Source: a virus | DNA length: 64,000 nucleotides | Virus record (IMG/VR): IMGVR_UViG_3300029787_000002 | Span: 1-64,000 of that record | Direction: 5' to 3' (one strand) | Part shown: one piece after another, positions 27,245 through 35,599 of the stretch | How positions within the stretch are numbered: position 1 is the stretch's first letter | How the letters are laid out: the number at the start of each line of letters is the position of its first letter | The notes under the pieces: model-generated | Seen by the model: only the letters and a program-made list of their open reading frames with translations | Told to the model about the DNA's origin: nothing | Database searches by the model: none | Made by a program: the position numbers and the translations under genes

Positions 27245-29500
27245 ATGGCAGCTAATCAATCCTCACCTGGAGTCGTAGTCCAGGAAAGAGATCTGACAAC
27301 TATTACAACATTATCCACCGCGAACGTTGGTGTGATTGCAGCACCTTTTGAGTTGGGTCCTGTCGAATCAGTGTTGGAAATCGGTTCGGAAAGAGAACTT
27401 GTAGCACAGTTTGGTGAACCAAATGACTATAACTACGAGTACTGGTACACTGCAGCACAATTTTTATCATACGGTGGAGTTCTTAAAACCATCCGTGCTG
27501 ACAGCGATACTTTGAAGAATGCTGTTGATACAGGCACTGCACCAAAGATTAAGAATTTACAAGACTACGAGACAACATACGAGACTGCAAGTAACAACTG
27601 GAATTGGGCAGCGAGAACTCCTGGTACTAAAGGAAACTCAATCGGTATCTTTATGACAGACTCTGGTGCTGACCAGATCGCTGTTGTTCCTGCTCCTGGA
27701 TCAGGTAACGATCATGAGTTCGTTTCTGGTGAAGCACTTAGCGTTTCTGCTACTGGTGCAGCAGGTAAAGTTTTCAAATATAGCATCGTTCTTACAGTTG
27801 GATCTATTGTAGGTACATTCGTTCCTGGAACAACAACTTCAATCAGTATTTCTGGTTCTGCACAAACAGTTAATGTACTTGCATACGATGCAGGCAACAA
27901 AAAGATTGAAATCGGTCTTCCTTCTGGTGGTGTTACTGGTATCATTGCTGATGGTCAGACTATTACTCAGGGTTCTAACACTGCAGTAATCGAAACTTCT
28001 GGTATCGAAAGACGTGTTTATATCGCAAAAGACAAAAGTTCAGTAGACTTTGCTGCTGCTGATAGTATCGCTGATACTAACTCTACTGCTGTTGCAGTCA
28101 CTTTAGTAAGAGTTGAGTATGATGAGCGTGAGTATCTTCCAGGTCAGAAATGGGTTGAAGTTGCTCCTAGACCTGGAACTTCTTCTTTCACTAGTGCAAA
28201 CGGTGGATTCAGAGATGAAATTCACATCTTGGTAACTGACGTTGATGGTAAGATCACTGGTAACGCAGGTACTGTTCTTGAGAGATACATCGCTGTTTCT
28301 AAAGCATCTGATGGTAAGTCTTCTCTTGGAGAGACCAATTACTACGTTGAAGTTATTAAGCAGAAATCTGCTTACATCTTCTGGGGTGAGCACGAAACTA
28401 CACTGTTTGCTGCTACTGCTTCTGCTTCTGCAGGTAACTGGGGACAAAGTGCTGCTTCAAGACAGTTCAACTTACTTCGCTCAACTGTAGGTACTGTAGA
28501 TTATCCTGCAGGTACGGTTACTCTTGGATCTGATGAAAACGCCACTTTCTACTATCGCCTCGGAAGCGGTGCTGACTATGCACTTTCTGGTGGTGAGTAT
28601 ACTATTACTTCTGCTGGTCTTGCAACTGCATATGGATTGGTGGATGACCCAGAATCACAAGTCATCGACTTCATCTTAGCAGGTCCTTCTGGCGCAACTG
28701 ATTCTGCTGCTGTCTCTAAGGTTGCTTCTCTAGTCACTATTATTGAAGAAAGAAGAGACTGTATGCTATTCGTTTCTCCTCGTAGAGCAAACGTGATTGG
28801 CGTCAGTAGCGCAGCAACTCAAACTGCTAATATCATTAACTTCTTTGATCAACTACCTAGTTCTTCTTACATGGTATTTGACTCTGGTTATAAGTACATT
28901 TACGATAAGTACAACGACGTATACAGATACGTTCCTTGTAACGGTGACGTTGCAGGTCTTTGCTTACAAACAACTGAAGTTGCAGAACCATGGTTCTCAC
29001 CTGCAGGTTTCGCTCGTGGTCAAGTTAGAAATGCTATCAAACTTGCATTCACTCCTAACAAGACTCAGCGTGACAGACTTTACTCTGCAAGAGTTAACCC
29101 AATCGTTTCCTTCCCAGGTCAGGGTATCGTTCTTTACGGTGACAAGACCGCACAGGCATTTGCTTCTGCATTCGATAGAATCAATGTTAGACGTCTCTTC
29201 CTCACTATTGAGAGAGTTATCTCTGGTGCTGCTAAGTCACAACTCTTTGAACAGAACGATGAGCAACAAAGAGGACTCTTCCTCAACATTGTTGAACCAT
29301 ACTTGAGAGATGTTCAAGGTCGTCGTGGTGTAACTGACTTCTTAGTTAAGTGTGACAGCGAGAACAACCCACCTGAGTCTGTTGACAGAGGTGAGTTCAA
29401 CGCTGAAATCTTTGTGAAACCAACAAGGACTATCAACTACATTACTCTGACTTTCGTTGCTACTAGAACTGGAGTTTCTTTCCAAGAAGTCGCAAGTTAA
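27245..29500 (+). CDS. 18: Contractile tail sheath protein gp18
   Basis: The subunit that polymerises around the tail tube and contracts on infection. The N-terminus SSPGVVVQERDLTTITTLST is the canonical sheath start. The C-terminal domain contains FARGQVRNAIKLAFTPNKTQRD and INVRRLFLTIERVI, followed by ISGAAKSQLFEQND, characteristic of gp18. At 751 residues it is longer than T4 gp18 (659), with additional beta-rich surface material in residues 140-300. It is flanked by a late promoter and a terminator, so it forms its own unit. Confidence 0.96.
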   Translation: MAANQSSPGVVVQERDLTTITTLSTANVGVIAAPFELGPVESVLEIGSERELVAQFGEPNDYNYEYWYTAAQFLSYGGVLKTIRADSDTLKNAVDTGTAPKIKNLQDYETTYETASNNWNWAARTPGTKGNSIGIFMTDSGADQIAVVPAPGSGNDHEFVSGEALSVSATGAAGKVFKYSIVLTVGSIVGTFVPGTTTSISISGSAQTVNVLAYDAGNKKIEIGLPSGGVTGIIADGQTITQGSNTAVIETSGIERRVYIAKDKSSVDFAAADSIADTNSTAVAVTLVRVEYDEREYLPGQKWVEVAPRPGTSSFTSANGGFRDEIHILVTDVDGKITGNAGTVLERYIAVSKASDGKSSLGETNYYVEVIKQKSAYIFWGEHETTLFAATASASAGNWGQSAASRQFNLLRSTVGTVDYPAGTVTLGSDENATFYYRLGSGADYALSGGEYTITSAGLATAYGLVDDPESQVIDFILAGPSGATDSAAVSKVASLVTIIEERRDCMLFVSPRRANVIGVSSAATQTANIINFFDQLPSSSYMVFDSGYKYIYDKYNDVYRYVPCNGDVAGLCLQTTEVAEPWFSPAGFARGQVRNAIKLAFTPNKTQRDRLYSARVNPIVSFPGQGIVLYGDKTAQAFASAFDRINVRRLFLTIERVISGAAKSQLFEQNDEQQRGLFLNIVEPYLRDVQGRRGVTDFLVKCDSENNPPESVDRGEFNAEIFVKPTRTINYITLTFVATRTGVSFQEVAS

Positions 29501-29521
29501 GTTTAAATAAAAACCTCTGAA

Positions 29522-29558
29522 AAAACGCTTTGTTCTAAATAATAGGACAAAGCGTTTT
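29522..29558 (+). terminator. gp18 terminator with a late-promoter motif in its loop
   Basis: A perfect 12-bp inverted repeat (AAAACGCTTTGT, 29522-29533; ACAAAGCGTTTT, 29547-29558), extendable by a T-G and a C-G pair, with 9-base loop TAAATAATA. The A-run before and T-run after make it a bidirectional Rho-independent terminator. The top of the hairpin spells TCTAAATA, a late promoter variant. Confidence 0.8.
29534..29541 (+). promoter_or_regulatory. Late promoter TCTAAATA upstream of gp19
   Basis: TCTAAATA sits within the loop of the gp18 terminator, 30 bases before the gp19 ATG. Nothing else in the 71-base gap resembles a promoter. Confidence 0.5.
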
Positions 29559-29571
29559 ATATTAACCTACC

Positions 29572-30177
29572 ATGGCAGGAATTCAATCATTTAAATCTAG
29601 AGTCAGCGGTGATTTTTCTAGACCTAACCTGTTCAAATGCGTCATTGACTTCCCATCGGTAGTCGCAGGAGGACAAGAGGCAGCAAAACTCGGTGAGTTT
29701 ACCGTAAGAGCAGCGAACTTACCCGCAACACAGTTGGGTATTGTCGAAGTTCCTTACAGAGGTCGCGTACTCAAGATTGCAGGTGACCGTACATTTGAAC
29801 CTTGGACCATCACCATCATGAACGATAAGGACTTCGTTCTTCGTAACGCATTTGAGAGTTGGGCACAGGGTGTTCAAGAGTATACTCAAAACGTTACTAC
29901 TGCAGGATCAGACGTTGGATCCTATTTCAAGGACATGAGAGTTATTCAGTATGATAGGTTTGGTGATCTAAAAGATTCAGCAGATGCAGAGGCAGATCCT
30001 AAGGTTCTTGCAGAGTATCGTTTCTATGATACTTTCCCAACTAACGTTGCTGCAATCGATCTTGATTACGGAAGCAATGACGCTATCTCCGAGTTTACCG
30101 TAGAACTTCAAGTCCAGTACTGGAAACCAGTTTACAAGGGTGAGAAGACTGAGGGTGGTAGACAGACTAGAAAATAA
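29572..30177 (+). CDS. 19: Tail tube protein gp19
   Basis: Hexameric-ring subunit of the inner tail tube. It shows the gp19 pattern GDFSRPNLFKCVIDFP at the N-terminus, RAANLPATQLGIVEVPYRGR, the strongly conserved IAGDRTFEPWTITIMND and the C-terminal SEFTVELQVQYWKPV. Length 201 residues against 163 in T4; the additional residues are mainly the C-terminal charged tail (KGEKTEGGRQTRK) and loops. It follows gp18 as in T4. Confidence 0.96.
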   Translation: MAGIQSFKSRVSGDFSRPNLFKCVIDFPSVVAGGQEAAKLGEFTVRAANLPATQLGIVEVPYRGRVLKIAGDRTFEPWTITIMNDKDFVLRNAFESWAQGVQEYTQNVTTAGSDVGSYFKDMRVIQYDRFGDLKDSADAEADPKVLAEYRFYDTFPTNVAAIDLDYGSNDAISEFTVELQVQYWKPVYKGEKTEGGRQTRK

Positions 30178-30188
30178 GGTTTTAGAAA

Positions 30189-30209
30189 GTTCCTAAATAA
30201 TACAGGAAC
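30189..30209 (+). promoter_or_regulatory. Hairpin-embedded late promoter upstream of gp20
   Basis: CCTAAATA (30192-30199) lies in a 6-bp inverted repeat GTTCCT (30189-30194) and AGGAAC (30204-30209), about 30 bases upstream of the gp20 ATG. This parallels the gp19 promoter, which also sits in a hairpin. There is no T-run, so this one is not an obvious terminator. Confidence 0.5.
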
Positions 30210-30228
30210 AACAATACTATAGTATAAA

Positions 30229-31821
30229 ATGTCTCAACTCTTCGGATTTTCACTCCAGAGAGCAAAGAAGGTTCCTAAGGGACCTTCTTTTGTTCAGAAG
30301 GATAGTATGGATGGTACGCAACCGATTGTCGGTGGCGGTCACTATGGATACTCTGTTGATTTTGATGGGACTATTCGTAATGAATATGAACTTATCTCTC
30401 GTTATCGTGAGATGGTTCTCCAACCAGAATGTGACAGCGCAGTAGATGATGTCGTTAACGAAACCATCTGCGGTAACTTTGATGATGTACCAGTTGAGGT
30501 TGAACTAAGCAACCTTAAGCAATCAGAAAAGATTAAGAAGTTAATAAGAGAGGAGTTCGATGAGATTCTCCGTCTTCTAGACTTTGATAATAGATCTTAT
30601 GAGATCTTCCGTCGTTGGTATGTTGACGGTAGATTATTCTATCATAAGGTCATTGACCCTAAGAATCCTCGTAGCGGACTTACAGAATTAAGGTATATCG
30701 ACCCTCGTAAGATTCGTAAAATAACTGAATTTGAATCGAAAGATCCAAGTGCAGTTCGTAGTGCCGACCTTAACACTCAACTTACACAACAGTCCCATAC
30801 TTACTATCTCTATAATCCTAAAGGATTAAGGAATACAACGAATCAAGGCATGAAAATTGCACCTGATTCAATCACTTATTGTCATTCTGGTATCCAGGAT
30901 CTCAATAAAAATATGGTGCTATCGCACCTACACAAAGCGATCAAGGCAGTTAACCAACTGCGTATGATCGAAGACTCTTTGGTTATCTACCGTTTGAGTA
31001 GAGCACCAGAACGTCGTATCTTCTATATTGATGTTGGTAACTTACCTAAGAACAAAGCGGAGCAATACCTTCGTGAAGTTATGGGTAGGTACCGTAACAA
31101 GTTAGTGTACGATGCAAACACTGGTGAGATCAAGGACGACAAGAAGTTCATGTCCATGATGGAAGACTTCTGGTTACCCAGAAGAGAAGGTGGAAGAGGA
31201 ACTGAGATCACTACTCTCCCAGGTGGACAAAACCTTGGAGAACTAGAAGACGTTAAGTACTTCCAGAAGAAACTTTATAAGGCACTAAACGTTCCTAACT
31301 CTAGATTAGAGTCAGAAGCGACATTTAATATTGGTCGTGCTGCTGAAATCACAAGAGATGAAGTTAAATTCCAGAAGTTCATTGCACGTCTCCGCAAGAG
31401 ATTTAGTGAACTATTCCATGATCTTTTAAAAACTCAACTCATTCTAAAGGGAATTATTTCCATTGAAGAATGGGAAACAATGAAGGAGCATATCCAATAC
31501 GATTATATTGCTGATAACTACTTTACAGAACTCAAGGAGATTGAGATCCGTAATGAGAGAATGAATCAAGTTAACGTAATGGATCCTTATGTTGGTAAAT
31601 ACTTCTCAGTGGAGTACTTACGAACACAAGTCCTCAAACAAACAGTACAGGAACAAAAGGAAATTGACAAACAGATTAAATCTGAACTTGAGTCTGGTGT
31701 TATACCTGATCCTGCAGCGGAAATGGATCCATCTATGGATCCTAATGCTGCCCCAGAAGAACAACAACAGGACGAACTTCCGCAAGTAGATCCAAGTGAT
31801 GCTCGCAGAGGAGAGTTCTAA
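30229..31821 (+). CDS. 20: Portal vertex protein gp20
   Basis: Dodecameric portal through which DNA is packaged; it initiates prohead assembly. Signature blocks are present: LISRYREMVLQPECDSAVDD, the IIDPKNPRSGLTELRYIDPRKIRK-like segment around residue 145, QLRMIEDSLVIYRLSRAPER, and MEDFWLPRREGGRGTEI with TLPGGQNLGEL. Length 530, close to T4 gp20 (524). The C-terminus is acidic and Gln/Pro rich (PEEQQQDELPQVDPSD). This gene is the usual diversity marker for cyanomyoviruses. Confidence 0.97.
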   Translation: MSQLFGFSLQRAKKVPKGPSFVQKDSMDGTQPIVGGGHYGYSVDFDGTIRNEYELISRYREMVLQPECDSAVDDVVNETICGNFDDVPVEVELSNLKQSEKIKKLIREEFDEILRLLDFDNRSYEIFRRWYVDGRLFYHKVIDPKNPRSGLTELRYIDPRKIRKITEFESKDPSAVRSADLNTQLTQQSHTYYLYNPKGLRNTTNQGMKIAPDSITYCHSGIQDLNKNMVLSHLHKAIKAVNQLRMIEDSLVIYRLSRAPERRIFYIDVGNLPKNKAEQYLREVMGRYRNKLVYDANTGEIKDDKKFMSMMEDFWLPRREGGRGTEITTLPGGQNLGELEDVKYFQKKLYKALNVPNSRLESEATFNIGRAAEITRDEVKFQKFIARLRKRFSELFHDLLKTQLILKGIISIEEWETMKEHIQYDYIADNYFTELKEIEIRNERMNQVNVMDPYVGKYFSVEYLRTQVLKQTVQEQKEIDKQIKSELESGVIPDPAAEMDPSMDPNAAPEEQQQDELPQVDPSDARRGEF

Positions 31822-31825
31822 GTTG

Positions 31826-31836
31826 CTAAATAAATA
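31826..31836 (+). promoter_or_regulatory. Late promoter CTAAATAAATA before the prohead core genes
   Basis: Overlapping CTAAATA and ATAAATA motifs immediately after gp20, 14 bases before the ATG of the next gene and upstream of its AGGAG ribosome site. Confidence 0.5.
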
Positions 31837-31850
31837 CAGTAGGAGTTATT

Positions 31851-32165
31851 ATGCCTAGCGAAATCGCACAAACCATTGTCAACCAAATCTTTGGTGACGA
31901 AAAAGCGAAAGCAGTTGATTCGGTAAACGATGCCTTATCTGCTGCTGCATACGATGCAGTTCAACAACGTAAAGTTGATTTTGCAAAGAGTATGGGTTTT
32001 GAACTTGATGATACTGCACAGGATGCTGCGGATAAAATTTCCGATGAACTTCCTGATAATGCAGAAGAAATCCCAGAACCTACACAAGGAAACGTCGAAA
32101 CCCCTGAGGTAACAGACGAAACACAACCCGAAACTGAGGAAGAATCCGATGAGACTAATAGCTGA
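31851..32165 (+). CDS. Prohead core-like small protein (gp67/gp68 position)
   Basis: A 104-residue protein between portal and prohead protease, where T4 encodes the core proteins gp67 and gp68. The N-terminal half is helical (EIAQTIVNQIFGDEKAKAVD, AAAYDAVQQRKVDFAKSMGF). The C-terminal 45 residues are extremely acidic and Pro/Thr-rich. That composition suits an internal scaffold peptide cleaved by gp21. Assignment is by position and composition, not clear homology. It overlaps gp21 by 17 bases. Confidence 0.7.
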   Translation: MPSEIAQTIVNQIFGDEKAKAVDSVNDALSAAAYDAVQQRKVDFAKSMGFELDDTAQDAADKISDELPDNAEEIPEPTQGNVETPEVTDETQPETEEESDETNS

Positions 32166-32793
32166 AGAAATTAACCAAGTCGACTTTCTTTGCGAAGAGA
32201 AAGAAGGCAAGAAGAATTACTTCATTGAAGGTGTCTTTTTGCAAGCGGAACTAAAAAACCGCAACAACAGAATGTACCCTCTCAAGACTCTTACTAAAGA
32301 AGTCGCTAAATATGATGAGAACTACATTCAAAAAGGGCGTGCCCTTGGAGAACTAGGTCATCCTGATGGTCCATCTATCAACCTAGATAGGGTATCACAT
32401 AAAATTCTCTCATTGAGAGAAGATGGAAACAACTTCATCGGAAAGGCGAAGTTACTTGACACCCCTATGGGAAAAGTCGCCAAGTCACTGCTAGACGAAG
32501 GCGTAAAACTCGGTGTTTCATCGAGAGGCATGGGATCTATCCGCAAGGAAGATAACTGCAACGTTGTTATGGACGACTTCATGTTAGCAACTGCTGCTGA
32601 TATCGTCGCTGATCCTTCAGCACCCGACGCATTTGTCGATGGTATTATGGAAGGAAAGGAGTGGGTTTGGGATAATGGAATCCTAAAAGAGTCTGCTGTT
32701 GCTCAATTAAAAACAGAAATCGATCATGCAACCCTTTTAAATCTACAAGAACGCAAAGTTTCCGCGTTTGAGTCATTTCTAAAGAGTTTGTGA
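32149..32793 (+). CDS. 21: Prohead core protease gp21
   Basis: Serine-type protease that processes scaffold and capsid proteins during head maturation. The conserved active-site motifs are visible: GELGHPDGP (H71) and LGVSSRGMGS (S124/S125), preceded by NRNNRMYP. Length 214 residues, close to T4 gp21 (212). It lies between the core-like peptide and the gp22 scaffold, the canonical head-gene order. Confidence 0.95.
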   Translation: MRLIAEEINQVDFLCEEKEGKKNYFIEGVFLQAELKNRNNRMYPLKTLTKEVAKYDENYIQKGRALGELGHPDGPSINLDRVSHKILSLREDGNNFIGKAKLLDTPMGKVAKSLLDEGVKLGVSSRGMGSIRKEDNCNVVMDDFMLATAADIVADPSAPDAFVDGIMEGKEWVWDNGILKESAVAQLKTEIDHATLLNLQERKVSAFESFLKSL

Positions 32794-32795
32794 TT

Positions 32796-32803
32796 TATAA
32801 ATA
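32796..32803 (+). promoter_or_regulatory. Late promoter TATAAATA upstream of gp22
   Basis: Perfect TATAAATA directly after gp21, 38 bases before the gp22 ATG. It would give strong transcription of scaffold and major capsid. Confidence 0.75.
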
Positions 32804-32841
32804 AATACAGACAACGCTAAAGCATAACGGAGTTTAAACAA

Positions 32842-33873
32842 ATGGCTGAGACCCTCGAAAAAAATCTTGATAACATGGATGAAGTGACCGAAGGTGCTAC
32901 CCAATCCAAAACAGCGGTTAACGACAAGGCAAAACCTGGTGACCCTATCGATACATCGAAAGGTGGTGCATCTAAGGTAATTGACGTTAACACTGATTCA
33001 GAAGAAGGCGCAAAAGGAACTAAGAACGCAGGTAAATCTGCAGCAGCACCAGTAGGTAAAGCACCTGTTCCGAGCACGAAACCTTCTGACGCATCCGCAA
33101 AAATGGAGGAAACCGAAGATGGCGAAGAAACAATCGCTGAAACCAAGTACGACTTTACTCAAGATGTTGACGCTCTTGTCGCTGGTGAAGAACTCTCAGA
33201 AGAGTTCAGAAACAGGGCAGTAACGATCTTCGAGGCAGTTGTAACTGAAAAGGTTAATGCTGAAGTTAAAGCGTTGCAAGAGGCATTTGAAGAGTCTCTG
33301 ACTGAAGAAGTCGAAAAAATCAAAACAGAATTGGCCGAGAAGGTTGATGACTACTTATCTTATGCTGCTGAGAACTGGATGAAAGAGAATAATCTCCAGA
33401 TCGAGCACGGTATTAAGAGTGAGATGAGTGAATCATTCTTCAATGGTCTAAAAAGTCTTTTCTTAGAGCACAACTTTAGTGTGCCTGAGGAAAAATTCAA
33501 TCTACTTGACGGTATGGTTGGAGAGCTTGATGATATGGAAAAGAAACTCAACGAAACAGTCGACACTAATGTTGCTTTAAACAAGCGCATCGGTGAGTTT
33601 ATTAAAATGGAAATCGTGAACGAGAGTGCTGTTGGTCTAGCAGAAACCCAAAAGGAGAAGTTAGCATCATTAGCAGAGGGTGTTGAGTTTGAGAATGAAG
33701 AAGATTTTCGTAAGAAGATCGAAACTATCAAGGAATCATACTTCACTAGGAAGGCTGAGATCGCAGAATCTGCGAAGGAACCCACCGAAGAAGCATCAGC
33801 ACCTTTGGTAGAATCAACAACAAGTGGCACAATGTCGAAGTACGTTGATGCAATCGCTCGTTGGTCCAAATAA
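32842..33873 (+). CDS. 22: Prohead scaffolding protein gp22
   Basis: Internal scaffold around which the capsid assembles and which gp21 later degrades. The protein is Glu/Lys/Ala-rich. Residues 1-100 are low-complexity (Ala/Pro/Thr), then come long helices (EFRNRAVTIFEAVVTEKVNA, LTEEVEKIKTELAEKVDDYL) and the conserved MKENNLQIEHGIKSEMSESF, FFNGLKSLFLEHNF and NLLDGMVGELDDMEKKLNE blocks of gp22. Length 343 against 269 in T4, the surplus being the low-complexity N-terminus. It immediately precedes gp23. Confidence 0.94.
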   Translation: MAETLEKNLDNMDEVTEGATQSKTAVNDKAKPGDPIDTSKGGASKVIDVNTDSEEGAKGTKNAGKSAAAPVGKAPVPSTKPSDASAKMEETEDGEETIAETKYDFTQDVDALVAGEELSEEFRNRAVTIFEAVVTEKVNAEVKALQEAFEESLTEEVEKIKTELAEKVDDYLSYAAENWMKENNLQIEHGIKSEMSESFFNGLKSLFLEHNFSVPEEKFNLLDGMVGELDDMEKKLNETVDTNVALNKRIGEFIKMEIVNESAVGLAETQKEKLASLAEGVEFENEEDFRKKIETIKESYFTRKAEIAESAKEPTEEASAPLVESTTSGTMSKYVDAIARWSK

Positions 33874-33904
33874 TTTAAACTACTTACTCTATTAGAAAAA
33901 ACTA

Positions 33905-35284
33905 ATGACAGTTCAAAAACTACAAGAGAAGTGGGCACCCGTTCTTAATCACGACGCTCTCCCAGAGATCGGTGACTCTTATAAGAAAGGCGTAGTCGCA
34001 CAACTCTTAGAAAACCAAGAAAAAGCACAAATCGAAGAAGGTCAAATCCTTTCTGAGACTTTACAAACTACTGGTTATACTGGTGGCAGTACCGCTACAG
34101 GTCCTGTTGCAGGTTTCGACCCAGTACTTATCTCATTGATCCGTAGATCAATGCCTTCTCTAATCGCTTACGACATCGCAGGCGTTCAACCAATGACAGG
34201 TCCTACTGGACTTATCTTTGCGATGAGAACTAACTACGGTGCAGAAAGAGATCCTAACGCATCTGGTTACGATGAAGCATTCTTCAACGAACCAAACGCA
34301 GGTTTCTCTGGTGGTGCAGGCGGTTCTTACGATCCTGGCGCATCTGGTTCTGCAAACAACGACGCTGAAGGCAACAACCCTGCTGTTCTTAACGACGGTT
34401 CTCCTGGAACTTACGAACAGACTGGTGATGCTGCAGGCATGTCAACTGCTACATCTGAAGCATTAGACGACAGTGCATCTAACACTGCGTTCAGAGAGAT
34501 GGGTTTCTCCATCGAGAAGGTGACTGTTACTGCTAAGGCAAGAGCTTTAAAGGCAGAGTACAGCATCGAACTTGCTCAAGACTTGAAAGCAATTCACGGT
34601 CTTGATGCCGAGCAAGAACTTAGCAATATTCTCTCTACTGAGATTCTTGCTGAGATCAACAGAGAAGTTGTTCGTACTATCTTTACGAACGCTGTTGCAG
34701 GTGCACAGAACAACACTTCTACTGCAGGTATCTTCGACCTTGACGTTGACTCTAATGGTCGTTGGTCAGTTGAGAAGTTCAAAGGACTTCTTTTCCAGAT
34801 CGAAAGAGATGCTAACGCTATCGGTCAGCAAACTCGTCGCGGGAAGGGCAACATCTTGATCTGCTCTGCAGACGTTGCTTCTGCTCTAGGTATGGCAGGC
34901 GTTCTTGATTACGCTCCAGGTTTACAAGGTAACAACGCACTTACAGGTGTAGACGATACTTCTTCTACTCTCGTTGGTACTCTTAACGGACGCATCAAGG
35001 TTTACGTTGATCCTTACTCTGCTAACGTTGCTGACAAGCACTTCTACGTTGCAGGATACAAAGGTACTTCACCTTACGACGCAGGACTATTCTACTGTCC
35101 TTACGTTCCGTTACAGCAAGTTAGAGCAATCAACCCTAACACCTTCCAACCAAAAATTGGTTTCAAGACTCGTTACGGTATGGTTTCTAACCCATTCTCT
35201 GGCGGACTTACTCAAGGTTCTGGTGCACTTACTGCTAACGCTAACAAGTACTACAGAAGAGTACAGGTTGCAAACCTTATGTAA
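33905..35284 (+). CDS. 23: Major capsid protein gp23
   Basis: Hexamer-forming shell protein with HK97-type fold. The conserved sequence PVLISLIRRSMPSLIAYDIA, then GVQPMTGPTGLIFAMR is the hallmark of T4-type gp23. A Gly/Ala/Asn-rich insertion follows (residues 110-185), and FREMGFSIEKVTVTAKARAL with KAEYSIELAQDLKAIHGLDA completes the core. Length 459 against 521 in T4. It ends with the typical GLTQGSGALTANANKYYRRV block and is followed by a terminator that also contains the promoter of a candidate RNA. Confidence 0.97.
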   Translation: MTVQKLQEKWAPVLNHDALPEIGDSYKKGVVAQLLENQEKAQIEEGQILSETLQTTGYTGGSTATGPVAGFDPVLISLIRRSMPSLIAYDIAGVQPMTGPTGLIFAMRTNYGAERDPNASGYDEAFFNEPNAGFSGGAGGSYDPGASGSANNDAEGNNPAVLNDGSPGTYEQTGDAAGMSTATSEALDDSASNTAFREMGFSIEKVTVTAKARALKAEYSIELAQDLKAIHGLDAEQELSNILSTEILAEINREVVRTIFTNAVAGAQNNTSTAGIFDLDVDSNGRWSVEKFKGLLFQIERDANAIGQQTRRGKGNILICSADVASALGMAGVLDYAPGLQGNNALTGVDDTSSTLVGTLNGRIKVYVDPYSANVADKHFYVAGYKGTSPYDAGLFYCPYVPLQQVRAINPNTFQPKIGFKTRYGMVSNPFSGGLTQGSGALTANANKYYRRVQVANLM

Positions 35285-35307
35285 TAGGCAATATTGCTTA
35301 TCTTTTG

Positions 35308-35334
35308 AGAGGGTGCTTGACACCCTCTTTTTTT
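35308..35334 (+). terminator. gp23 terminator
   Basis: An 8-bp stem AGAGGGTG (35308-35315) and CACCCTCT (35321-35328) with loop CTTGA and a seven-base T-run. It is 24 bases after the gp23 stop. The loop and 3' arm spell TTGACA, the -35 of the promoter listed next. Confidence 0.9.
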
Positions 35335-35344
35335 ATGCTATAAT
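35317..35344 (+). promoter_or_regulatory. Consensus sigma70 promoter inside the gp23 terminator
   Basis: TTGACA (35317-35322), 16-base spacer consisting mainly of the terminator T-run, and TATAAT (35339-35344) with an extended -10 (TGC directly before). The predicted start is about G35351. No credible coding gene follows for 250 bases, so it points to a non-coding transcript. Confidence 0.75.
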
Positions 35345-35539
35345 TTAAGAGTAACGACGGTTACGTCGGGAGTGACTGAATAAACTTACTGGCATATAGC
35401 TAGTTAAGGTGATGAGACACAGGTGGTGCTGCTACGAAAGTAGAATCGATTTACCAATCGGGTCTCAGGCAAGAATGTTTTTACTCTGTAGTAATGCCCA
35501 TTCTTTGTTGGTATACAGGATTCCAACCTCCCTCTATAT

Positions 35540-35547
35540 TATAAATA
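35540..35547 (+). promoter_or_regulatory. Late promoter TATAAATA near the 3' end of the candidate RNA
   Basis: Perfect TATAAATA, 52 bases upstream of the ATG at 35600. Transcription would start close to the terminator hairpin at 35556, so the late mRNA would begin with or just inside that hairpin. Confidence 0.6.
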
Positions 35548-35555
35548 AAATTAAT

Positions 35556-35579
35556 AGGACTCATTAGCAGTCCTTTTTT
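35556..35579 (+). terminator. Rho-independent terminator ending the candidate RNA
   Basis: A 6-bp stem AGGACT (35556-35561) and AGTCCT (35569-35574), loop CATTAGC, followed by six T. It ends 20 bases before the next ATG. Confidence 0.8.
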
Positions 35580-35599
35580 AATACCTTAAATTTTAATAC

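Larger units (their letters stand above)
35351..35579 (+). ncRNA. Candidate structured non-coding RNA downstream of gp23
   Basis: About 229 nt between a consensus promoter and a Rho-independent terminator. Consecutive potential stems are: GTAAC/GTTAC (35351-35364); CTTACTGGC pairing with GCTAG(T)TAAG around loop ATATA (35385-35408); an enclosing TGAGAC/GTCTCA stem (35413-35418 with 35462-35467) around a short CAG/CTG arm, a CTAC-GAAA-GTAG arm with GNRA loop and a CGATT-TACC-AATCG arm; AAGAATG/CATTCTT (35471-35477 with 35499-35505) enclosing TTACT-CTGT-AGTAA; and GTTGG/CCAAC (35507-35527). It then reaches the terminator. The small open frames inside look non-coding. I do not recognise a known RNA family. 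Transcription is unproven. Confidence 0.6.

Noticed and set aside
28797-29306. 169-aa out-of-frame ORF in gp18
   Set aside because: Leu/Ser-rich product typical of a frame-shifted reading of the sheath gene.
35409-35440. Hammerhead-ribozyme-like core (GTGATGAG ... CGAAA) in the candidate RNA
   Set aside because: The essential CTGATGA is GTGATGA, and the sequence between the two boxes does not form the required stem II.
35413-35467. tRNA-like cloverleaf
   Set aside because: The enclosing stem and three arms have wrong lengths; there is no T-loop sequence (TTCRANY) or plausible anticodon arm.
35412-35567. 51-codon ORF inside the candidate RNA
   Set aside because: Poor ribosome site, Cys/Arg/Ser-rich random composition and overlap with perfect stems; more likely a chance frame.
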